From assembly GCA_009377865.1 (NCBI GenBank), contig WHTH01000012.1:18711-82710 (forward strand): a stretch of DNA of 64,000 nt, written 5' to 3'. The number at the start of each line of letters is the position of its first letter. The first letter of the stretch is position 1. The notes below the pieces were generated by a model that was given only the letters and a program-made list of their open reading frames with translations, did not search any database and was not told the DNA's origin. The translations under genes and the position numbers were made by a program. The stretch is from Pseudonocardiaceae bacterium. GTDB lineage: Bacteria > Actinomycetota > Actinomycetes > Mycobacteriales > Pseudonocardiaceae. Shown here piece after piece: positions 57,551-64,000 of this stretch.

Positions 57551-58005
57551 CCATGTCGTGGTTGCGTCGGAGCACCGCTTCCCAACAGCGCAGACCCGCC
57601 ACCGATCAGAGCCACCCCAGCGAGCGGCCCTACGCGATGACGCCTCCAGCCTCGGCCGACGAAGCGCGTCAGCGGGTGCAGGAATTGGTGGAGGGGCTGC
57701 TGCCCGACGGCGTGGACGAGGGCACGGGCACCGCGCTGGACAAGCTGATCACGTCCTGGGCAGCCGGATGGCTGGCCGGGATCGACACCCAGCACGCCGA
57801 CCGCACCGCGGCGATCGACGGCTTGATCAGCGCCGCGAACGAGCAGATCACCGACGCCCGGGCTGCGCACGAGCACCAGGCACTCCGGTTGGAGATCGCA
57901 CGGCAGGAACAGCTCGACACGCGCCAACGGCTGGGTGGCACGCCACCACGGTCGCTCCGCCCTCCCGACATAGCGGCCACCGACCCTACCTGGGAGCGCC
58001 GATGA
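57547..58005 (+). CDS. Small helical protein of unknown function, second gene of the operon
   Basis: A 152-aa protein (MTMSWLRRSTASQQRRPATD...). The first 40 residues are polar and Arg/Ser/Pro-rich; residues 40-125 are predicted helical with a conserved-looking segment LVEGLLPDGVDEGTGTALDK and AAGWLAGIDTQHADRTA, then an Ala/Glu/Gln helix. No membrane helix, no signal peptide. It overlaps the first gene by 4 nt and the third by 4 nt (ATGA at 58002). Confidence 0.65.
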   Translation: MTMSWLRRSTASQQRRPATDQSHPSERPYAMTPPASADEARQRVQELVEGLLPDGVDEGTGTALDKLITSWAAGWLAGIDTQHADRTAAIDGLISAANEQITDARAAHEHQALRLEIARQEQLDTRQRLGGTPPRSLRPPDIAATDPTWERR

Positions 58006-58874
58006 GTGCCCGTGACGCCTCCTACCGCGACCCCACCCTTCTAGTGCCCCGGCGGTGGTGGGAGCACTGGGAGTGGGTCCTGATCGTGATGGCGGTCCTC
58101 GGCGATCTCGCCGCCTTCTACGTCGTGCTGGGGCTGCTGTTCGAGTCACGCCCGTCGGTGGTCGCGATGGTGGCCATCGGCTTCACCGCCGGAGCCATCG
58201 GCATCGCGACCGCCGTCGGCAGGGGCATGGCCCGCCGCCGGTGCTCCGACTCGCGAGCCAGCCTGCCGCTGCTGGTGAGCTGCGCGGCGGCCTGGCTGTT
58301 CCTCGGGTCTGCCGCGTTCCTGGCCCGCTACCGGTTCTCCCCCGAGGCGGCGTCCTCAACGGGCGGCAGCGCGCGGTTTCCCACCGGCGGCACCGCCGCA
58401 CCGGCGCCGGCCGCCGTCCCCGACACCGACCAGGCGCTGATCGCTGCGCTGGTCTTCGCGGCCCTGTACCTGGTCAGCGGGCTCTGCGCGATCTACGCCG
58501 CGTACAACACGCACAACCCCGACGCCAGCGCATACCGCCGCACCCTGACCAATCTCGACAACGCCGTCGGCGCGGAGACCAAGAGCCGCGCCAGGCTCGA
58601 ACGTGCCGAGCAGCTGCTGCGCCAGCATGAGCAGGAACACCAGCGAGAAGCCGAGCGGTGGCAGGCGGCCCGCGAGCAGGCGATCGCGCTGATGTTCGAT
58701 CTGCAGAACTACGCTCGCCACGTCATGGCAACCGGCAAGCAGAACCCCTCTGCCACCGATGGACTCACCGAGACCGGTCCGGTCGCACGGATCGGGATGG
58801 GTGAGAAGACGGCGATAGCCGCAGCGGACCCGCCCGTGACGCCTGATGCCGGCGAGCTGCGGGACCAGGCGTGA
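58002..58874 (+). CDS. Four-helix membrane protein with C-terminal coiled coil, third gene of the operon
   Basis: A 290-aa protein. Four predicted transmembrane helices (about residues 25-47, 53-74, 88-109, 145-168), a Gly/Ala/Pro-rich loop (115-140), then a heptad-like charged tail (about 178-240; RLERAEQLLRQHEQEHQREA) ending in an Ala/Asp tail. The tail should face the cytoplasm by the positive-inside rule (RRR at 78-80). No family recognised. Start ATG 58002 overlaps the previous stop; the longer open frame upstream is the shadow of the second gene. The last 4 nt overlap the lipoprotein gene (GTGA). Confidence 0.7.
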   Translation: MSARDASYRDPTLLVPRRWWEHWEWVLIVMAVLGDLAAFYVVLGLLFESRPSVVAMVAIGFTAGAIGIATAVGRGMARRRCSDSRASLPLLVSCAAAWLFLGSAAFLARYRFSPEAASSTGGSARFPTGGTAAPAPAAVPDTDQALIAALVFAALYLVSGLCAIYAAYNTHNPDASAYRRTLTNLDNAVGAETKSRARLERAEQLLRQHEQEHQREAERWQAAREQAIALMFDLQNYARHVMATGKQNPSATDGLTETGPVARIGMGEKTAIAAADPPVTPDAGELRDQA

Positions 58875-60079
58875 GGAGCCGCTTTCTCGCCGCATTGCCG
58901 CTGCTCATCGCCGCTGTCGTCGCCGGCTGCGGGCAGCAGCAGGCCCCCGGGGGTGGCAACGCGGGCGAGGCCGGCGCCGACATCGGTTGCCCGGTCCCGG
59001 CGGGGCCGATCGGCGTCGCGACATCCGGCCGGGCGAACAGCCCCGTGCCGGTACTGCCGCCCTCGGCCGAACAGATCCTGCGCGATTCGATCTACGACGT
59101 GCCCATCGGTGACACGGGGCCGACCATCAGCCTTGTCGAGATCGACGGCCGGCCGAGCCTGGTCGCCGGCGCTGCCTTCTCCTCCGATGCTGAGTTCCCA
59201 CAGGCGGTCGACAGGGACCGGGAGACCTTCCTCGCCGACTTCCGTAGCGCCGCGAGCGGCGTCCGGGCCACCGAGCCGGAGGCCGATGTGCTCGGCGCGC
59301 TCGGAATCGCCGCGCGGGCGGCCCGGGATGGCGGGAGTGCGGGCACCGTCGTGCTGGTCGACTCCGGGTTGCAGACGGTTACCCCGCTCGACTTCAGCCA
59401 GCCCGGCCTGCTCGACGCCGCCCCCGCCGAGGTCGTCGAGTTCCTCGACCGCACCAGCGCCATTCCCGATCTGAGCGGGCTGACCGTGCTGCTCGCCGGC
59501 ATCGGCGACACGGCACCCCCGCAGCAGGCCCTCGACATCGCCCGGCAGACCGCTCTGGTGGAGCTGTGGAGCCGGATCGCGCGCAGCGGGGGGGCGGCCT
59601 GCGTCCACGCCGTCAGCGCGCCCCGGGGTTCCGATGCGGTGACCGGTGTGCCGCCGGTGAGCACCGTGGAGGTCCCGCCGCCGCCGTCGTTCGACCCGTC
59701 GAGCCGGATCGTGCTGCCGGACAACCCGACGGTCGGCTTCGTGCCCGGTGAAGCGGTGCTGCGGGACGCCGAGGCGGCCGCAGGCGTGTTGCGGCCGGTC
59801 GCGGACTGGCTCGCCGCCGACTCGCAGCGGCAGGCCCGGATCACCGGGACCACCGCGCGGCACGGATCACTCGAGAGCCAGATCGCGCTCGCCTTCGAGC
59901 GGGCCGAGACGATCAAGCGTCGGCTGGTCGACCTGGGTGCCGATCCGACCCAGATCACCACCGAGGGCGTCGGCAGCGAGTTCCCCGGCTACGTTCCCGA
60001 CCAGGGCCCCGACGGTGGCCTGCTGCCCGGCCCGGCGTCCCGGAACCGCAGCGTGATCATCGAGCCGATCGCGGACTAG
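58871..60079 (+). CDS. Lipoprotein with C-terminal OmpA-like peptidoglycan-binding domain
   Basis: A 402-aa exported protein. A signal peptide with a lipobox ends at Cys20 ([10 protein letters not shown]). A middle region (about 65-220) has alternating strands and helices with [18 protein letters not shown], vaguely like a von Willebrand-type fold, unproven. The C-terminus (about 300-402) is OmpA-like: [56 protein letters not shown] and [11 protein letters not shown]. It would tether the envelope side of the system to the cell wall. Fourth gene, GTG overlap with the membrane protein. Confidence 0.78.
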   Translation: MRSRFLAALPLLIAAVVAGCGQQQAPGGGNAGEAGADIGCPVPAGPIGVATSGRANSPVPVLPPSAEQILRDSIYDVPIGDTGPTISLVEIDGRPSLVAGAAFSSDAEFPQAVDRDRETFLADFRSAASGVRATEPEADVLGALGIAARAARDGGSAGTVVLVDSGLQTVTPLDFSQPGLLDAAPAEVVEFLDRTSAIPDLSGLTVLLAGIGDTAPPQQALDIARQTALVELWSRIARSGGAACVHAVSAPRGSDAVTGVPPVSTVEVPPPPSFDPSSRIVLPDNPTVGFVPGEAVLRDAEAAAGVLRPVADWLAADSQRQARITGTTARHGSLESQIALAFERAETIKRRLVDLGADPTQITTEGVGSEFPGYVPDQGPDGGLLPGPASRNRSVIIEPIAD

Positions 60080-61116
60080 GCGCTGGTTCGCACTGCCGAG
60101 GAGACCAGTGCGGCCAGCCGGTCGCCGATCGCGGTCGTGACGACCGGCGCCGAATGGTCGCGAGTGGCCAGATCGAACGACACGGCCGCGTCCACCCGCC
60201 GGGCCGCTTCCGCGTGGCCCAGGTGTGCCAGCAGCAGCCCCACCGACAGCACCGCCGCGGTCGGGTCGGCCTTGCCCTGACCCGCGATGTCGGGTGCCGA
60301 GCCGTGTACCGGCTCGAACATGCTGGGGTTGCGGCGGGACACGTCGAGGTTGCCGCTCGCAGCGAGGCCGATCCCGCCGGTGATCGCCGCAGCGAGGTCG
60401 GTGATGATGTCGCCGAACAGGTTATCGGTGACGAGTACGTCGAAGCGGGCCGGGTCGGTCACCAGGTGGATGGTAGTGGCGTCGACGTGCTGGTAGGCCA
60501 CCGTCACCTCCGGGTGTTGCAGCGACACCTCCTCGACGATGCGCGACCACAGCGATCCGGCGTGGGCCAGCACGTTGGTCTTGTGCACCAGAGTGAGGTG
60601 GCGGCGCGGCCTGGCCGCCGCACGGGCGAACGCGTCCCGCACCACACGCTCGATCCCGAATGCGGTGTTGAGGCTCACCTCGGTGGCGATCTCCTGCGGG
60701 GTGTCCTTGCGCAGCAGCCCGCCGTTGCCGGCGTAGGGGCCCTCGGTGCCCTCCCGCACGACCACCATGTCGACGTCACCCGGGTCGGTGAGGGGACCGC
60801 GCACGCCGGGGTAGAGGCGCGCCGGCCGCAGGTTCACGTGATGATCGAGTTCGAAGCGCAGCCGCAGCAGCAGCCCGCGCTCGAGGATCCCGCTCGGCAC
60901 CGAAGGGTCCCCGACGGCACCCAGCAGGATCGCGTCGTGTTGACCCAGCTCGGACAGCACGGCCTCGGGCAGCAACTCGCCGGTGGTGTGCCAGCGAGCC
61001 GCGCCGAGATCGTATTCCGTAGCTTCCACGCCGGGAACGACCTCATCGAGGACCTTGCGCGCCTCGGCGATCACCTCCGGACCGATCCCATCACCGGGGA
61101 TCACCGCCAGCCGCAT
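60076..61116 (-). CDS. leuB: 3-isopropylmalate dehydrogenase
   Basis: Oxidative decarboxylation step of leucine synthesis. [20 protein letters not shown], then [49 protein letters not shown] and [20 protein letters not shown] are all in place. 346 aa. ATG 61116 follows AGGAGGTGTGTC, which settles the start against the longer open frame. It ends against the convergent lipoprotein gene (4-nt overlap of the reading frames). Confidence 0.95.
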   Translation of the reverse strand: MRLAVIPGDGIGPEVIAEARKVLDEVVPGVEATEYDLGAARWHTTGELLPEAVLSELGQHDAILLGAVGDPSVPSGILERGLLLRLRFELDHHVNLRPARLYPGVRGPLTDPGDVDMVVVREGTEGPYAGNGGLLRKDTPQEIATEVSLNTAFGIERVVRDAFARAAARPRRHLTLVHKTNVLAHAGSLWSRIVEEVSLQHPEVTVAYQHVDATTIHLVTDPARFDVLVTDNLFGDIITDLAAAITGGIGLAASGNLDVSRRNPSMFEPVHGSAPDIAGQGKADPTAAVLSVGLLLAHLGHAEAARRVDAAVSFDLATRDHSAPVVTTAIGDRLAALVSSAVRTSA

Positions 61117-61301
61117 GACACACCTCCTGCTCGACCGAGCCCCGGCCCCCGGGACCCAATGTGAGCGAAGGCTACCCGCCGCCACCCCGCGCTCCTCACG
61201 GCGGACACTCCTAAGGGTGGCACCGCGTGTCGGAGCTCATCCGGTGCCGGCCGGGACCGGGCGAGCCGACGGCGCGGCAGATCCGGTTTCGCTGTGGCGG
61301 C

Positions 61302-62900
61302 TCAGTCGAACGCGACGGCGCGGACCGTGCGGGCGCCGATCGCGGCGCCGATGGGCTCGAGCACGTGCGGTGCCACCGCTTGGTCGACCCGCAGCAGCAT
61401 GATCGCGTCGGTGCCTGCGGTGGTCTGGGACAGCTGGGCGGCGAGGATGTTGACGCCGATCTCGCCGAGCAACGTGCCGACCTTGCCCATCACCCCGGGC
61501 CGGTCCGGGTACTCGAAGCACAGCAGGTGGCCCTCGGCGCGCAGGTCGAAGTGGCGCCCGTCGACCTCCACGAGCTTCTCCACCTCAGCGGGCCCCGACA
61601 GCGTGCCCGACACCCAGGTCGAGTGCCCGTCGGTCAGCGTGGCCTTGACGGTGACCACACTGCGATGGTTCGGGCTCTCCGCCGCTGTGGTGACGCGCAC
61701 GTCGACACCGCGCTCTTCGGCCAGCTTGGGGGCGTTGACGAACGTCACCTGGTCCTCGACCACGGCATCGAACACCCCGCGCAGCGCGGCCAGCTGCAGC
61801 ACGCCGACGTCCTCGGCAGCCAGCTCGCCGCGGACCTCGACGGTCACGGCGGCCGGTGGCTTGCTGCCGGTCAGCGCGGCCAGCACGGTGCCCAGCTTCT
61901 GGGTCAGCGGCAGGAACGGCCGCACCTCCTCACCAACGGCGCCGCTGATCACGTTGACCGCGTCGGGCACGAACTCGCCCCGCAGTGCCGCCAGCACGCT
62001 GTGCGCCACTTCGGTGCCGGCCCGGTCCTGCGCTTCGCCGGTGGAGGCGCCCAGGTGCGGCGTGACCACCACCTGCGGCAGCTCGAACAGCGGGCTCTCG
62101 GTGGTCGGCTCGCTCGCGAAAACGTCGATGCCCGCGCCGCCAACCTGGCCATCGCGCACCGCGTCCGCGAGGGCCTGCTCGTCGACCAAGCCACCGCGCG
62201 CGGCATTGATGACGATGACACCCTGCTTGGTCTTCGCCAGCTGGTCAGCGCCGATCAGCCCCCGGGTCTCCGGGGTCTTGGGGAGATGGATCGAGATCGC
62301 GTCGGCACGCGAGAGCAGCTCGTCGAGGTTCACCAGTTCGATGCCGAGCTGCGCCGCCCTGGCGGGCGCGATGTAGGGGTCGTAGGCAATCAGTTTGGTC
62401 CCGAATGCCGCCACCCGCTGCGCGAACAGCTGGCCGATCTTGCCGAGGCCCACGATGCCCACCGTCTTGCCGGACAGCTCGACGCCGGAGAACGCGCTGC
62501 GCTTCCACTGCCCGTCACGCAGGCTCGCGTCCGCGGCAGGAACCCGCCGGGCCACCGCGAGCAGCAGCGCGACGGCGTGCTCGGCAGCCGACACGACGTT
62601 CGACGTCGGCGCGTTGACGACCATCACGCCGCGCTCGGTTGCGGCAGCGACCTCGACGTTGTCCAGCCCGACACCCGCGCGCGCCACGACGGTCAGCCGT
62701 GGCGCGTGCGACAGCGCCTCGCCGTCGACCTTCGTGGCCGAGCGTACGAGGAGGGCATCGGCATCGGCCAGCGCCTCGAAGAGCGCGGGGCGGTCGGTGC
62801 CGTCGACGTGCCGTACCTCGACCTCGTCGCCGAAGATGTCGAGTACCGAGGGGGCCAGCTTCTCGGCGATCAGGACGACGGGACGGGTGGGCTGGGCCAC
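61302..62900 (-). CDS. serA: D-3-phosphoglycerate dehydrogenase, long ACT-domain form
   Basis: First step of serine synthesis. Substrate/NAD domains: VRSATKVDGEAL, ARAGVGLDNVEVAAATERG, GIVGLGKIGQLFAQRV (GxGxxG), NAARGGLVDEQALA (Arg), GIDVFASEP and VTPHLGASTGEAQ (His). Then an allosteric substrate-binding domain (about 320-455) and a C-terminal ACT domain (LCFEYPDRPGVMGKVGTLLG). 532 aa. GTG 62900 is preceded by TGGAGTTCTC. It is on the same strand as leuB; 185 bp separate them. Confidence 0.96.
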   Translation of the reverse strand: MAQPTRPVVLIAEKLAPSVLDIFGDEVEVRHVDGTDRPALFEALADADALLVRSATKVDGEALSHAPRLTVVARAGVGLDNVEVAAATERGVMVVNAPTSNVVSAAEHAVALLLAVARRVPAADASLRDGQWKRSAFSGVELSGKTVGIVGLGKIGQLFAQRVAAFGTKLIAYDPYIAPARAAQLGIELVNLDELLSRADAISIHLPKTPETRGLIGADQLAKTKQGVIVINAARGGLVDEQALADAVRDGQVGGAGIDVFASEPTTESPLFELPQVVVTPHLGASTGEAQDRAGTEVAHSVLAALRGEFVPDAVNVISGAVGEEVRPFLPLTQKLGTVLAALTGSKPPAAVTVEVRGELAAEDVGVLQLAALRGVFDAVVEDQVTFVNAPKLAEERGVDVRVTTAAESPNHRSVVTVKATLTDGHSTWVSGTLSGPAEVEKLVEVDGRHFDLRAEGHLLCFEYPDRPGVMGKVGTLLGEIGVNILAAQLSQTTAGTDAIMLLRVDQAVAPHVLEPIGAAIGARTVRAVAFD

Positions 62901-63057
62901 GAGAACTCCAGGGGGTGGGGGGCACGCACTCGCACCCGAGTCTAGCGAGCCGCTCCCGTGCATCCGGCCCCGCTGACTCCCTGCCGTGCCCCTCGCCGGT
63001 GATGTGCCTGCCGAACTCCCGCAGCTTCTGCACTCTTCGAACTACTTGAGATGATCT

Positions 63058-63264
63058 ATGAGTCGGCCGCTGCGCGGCTCGATTGACTCGGGTGTATCGC
63101 TAAATCGGCTGGACACTGTCCGTGATTTCGTCGACGTGCGTGACTTCGCCGACGCCGTGATCTTGACCGCGCTCAGCACCGGGCACGCCTTCGTGGCGAG
63201 GACGCCCGGCGGTCCGGTATGCGTCCTCGCCCGAAGCCAGCCGGAGGGTCGTTCAGGCCGATGA
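63058..63264 (+). pseudogene. Remnant of an NAD-dependent sugar epimerase/dehydratase
   Basis: The open frame contains LDTVRDFVDVRDFADAVILT (from about 63,109), the 'RDFvhVrDvAdA' motif of extended short-chain dehydrogenases, but nothing else of such a protein: no Rossmann, no YxxxK, no C-terminal half. The frame then runs into unrelated residues and stops. Probably a decayed fragment. Confidence 0.55.
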
Positions 63265-63570
63265 CCCGGCGCTTGCGGCGCCAACGGGCACTGCGGCGGC
63301 CGTCCTAGATGCCAGCGGCGACACTGCGGATTCGGTCCTGACCCACAGGCGCTTGCCATCGAACTCCTGTTGCACGGACAGAATCGACAGCAACTGCATG
63401 CCGGGCAGCTCGACTGCCTGGTGAGGCAGGTAATGGGGATAGAAGGTCGTGCCGTAGAGAGTGGAGCCGTCTTCGAGCACCGCCTCGTAGTTGGTGGTGA
63501 CCGTGATGAGCTTCGGTCCGGCCTGCACCATCACGCCCTCGAACGGGCGCACATCGGCGATGCCGTTCAC
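63253..63570 (-). CDS. Hypothetical protein, unknown family
   Basis: A 105-aa frame from GTG 63570 (VNGIADVRPFEGVMVQAGPK, LITVTTNYEAVLEDGSTLYG, TTFYPHYLPHQAVELPGMQL...). The alternating strand-like pattern and normal amino-acid composition speak for coding, unlike the surrounding frames. The open frame continues upstream to 63879 with poor composition, so the start is unsure. The C-terminus is Ala/Ser/Val-rich. Lower GC than the rest of the window. Confidence 0.45.
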   Translation of the reverse strand: MNGIADVRPFEGVMVQAGPKLITVTTNYEAVLEDGSTLYGTTFYPHYLPHQAVELPGMQLLSILSVQQEFDGKRLWVRTESAVSPLASRTAAAVPVGAASAGSSA

Positions 63571-64000
63571 ACCACGGCGCAGGTGCCTTCGATGCGGTAG
63601 CCGTGGTCCACCCGTCATTCTGATCACTCGCGGGGTTCTACACGCAGAGTATGCAAGCCGTCGCGCACCGACAAGGGGCTGGCAGTGTACGATCGCGGCG
63701 TGCCGAGGACGTGTGCTGCTGAGTTGATGCGTGGCCGAATGATGGTTGTCGGCCACCTCAGCACGTCCTGACAGACAAGCGAGGAGGCCGGCGAGCGCGC
63801 GCAGTGTGTAGCAGGCCGCGTCGGCGGGCCCGCTCATTGATTCGTAGTGCAGCTTGCGGCATTGAGGTTTTCTCAGCAAGATCGAGTCGTCCGGCGATGG
63901 CGTAGGACGCAGGTGTGAGGTCAGCGACGCCGACAGGCCCCGACACGCCGAGGATCGTCAGGTGCCAGGCCATGGCGTGGAGCCCCCGCTAGAAGAGGTC
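63571..64000. other. Gene-poor, lower-GC end of the window
   Basis: About 430 bp without a frame I can support on either strand. A 71-codon minus-strand frame (63758-63973, starting MAWHLTILGVSGPVGVADL) is the only candidate and resembles nothing I know. The region may be decayed mobile DNA or the start of an accessory island beyond the window. Confidence 0.5.

Noticed and set aside
56810..60079. Identity with the Zorya (ZorA/ZorB) defence system
   Set aside because: The OmpA domain protein is a lipoprotein rather than a MotB-like single-helix protein and the membrane protein lacks MotA features; no helicase or nuclease gene is adjacent.
63758..63973. 71-codon minus-strand frame at the end of the window
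   Set aside because: No recognisable motif, no ribosome-binding site and the composition is mixed; listed only as part of the gene-poor end.

Overview
The window comes from a very GC-rich actinobacterium, most likely a member of the Pseudonocardiaceae or a close relative. It is mostly conserved housekeeping chromosome. Gene order follows the Mycobacterium tuberculosis stretch dprA (Rv2896c) to serA (Rv2996c), with several M. tuberculosis insertions missing and other genes present instead. Supporting traits are GTG starts, 4-nt ATGA/GTGA gene overlaps, a F420-type fbiD, a SepIVA homologue, a HU protein with a lysine-rich tail, and zinc-ribbon (four-Cys) L28 and L32. The genus call is inference from composition and synteny; no search was run.

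Layout. 1-7.1 kb, minus strand: dprA (cut by the window edge), comM (two apparent frameshifts), yraN, a DUF2469 gene, rnhB, lepB, rplS, then rpsP-khpA-rimM-trmD. 7.2-16.8 kb: a CPBP membrane protease, an amidohydrolase and ffh, then the nitrogen module amt-glnB-glnD with a GlnR-type operator upstream of amt, then ftsY. 16.9-25.3 kb: smc, acyP, mutM, rnc, rpmF, yceD, sepIVA, coaD, rsmD. 25.3-33.8 kb: pyruvate carboxylase, a membrane protein, recG, a FakA/DAK2 kinase and rpmB. 33.9-37.8 kb: ung (with a relic of an acetyltransferase gene in front), thiL, a stand-alone Lrp/RAM domain protein, a DUF3515 protein and ddl. 37.9-41.4 kb: a cysteine dioxygenase-like cupin, a Cys/Met-metabolism PLP enzyme, gpsA and plsC. 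41.5-46.2 kb: fbiD, ppk, mutT1-type Nudix/phosphatase and hup. 46.3-62.9 kb: a branched-chain amino acid and serine region (leuCD with a divergent IclR regulator, cimA, leuB, serA). It is interleaved with tRNA-Glu, tRNA-Gln, a HAD hydrolase, gltX, a flavin monooxygenase, a Phd/RelE toxin-antitoxin pair and a fumarylacetoacetate hydrolase family gene.

Three places look least ordinary. (1) The leader of cimA encodes a 13-residue peptide with three consecutive Ile codons, followed by an 11-bp hairpin and an intrinsic terminator, which is the layout of an isoleucine attenuator. (2) A four-gene plus-strand operon at 56,810-60,079 sits between cimA and leuB. It encodes a coiled-coil protein, a small helical protein, a four-helix membrane protein with a coiled-coil tail, and a lipoprotein ending in an OmpA-like domain. 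The first three proteins are unrecognised, and a 15-bp palindrome lies over a possible -10 element. This is the best candidate for an undescribed system. (3) The last kilobase is gene-poor and less GC-rich, with a sugar-epimerase remnant and an orphan hypothetical gene.

The genes work together as ordinary growth functions: ribosome and tRNA maturation (rpsP, rimM, trmD, rplS, rpmB, rpmF, rsmD), protein targeting (ffh, ftsY, lepB), chromosome care (smc, mutM, rnhB, recG, ung), nitrogen sensing (amt, glnB, glnD) and Leu/Ile/Ser synthesis (leuB, leuC, leuD, cimA, serA).
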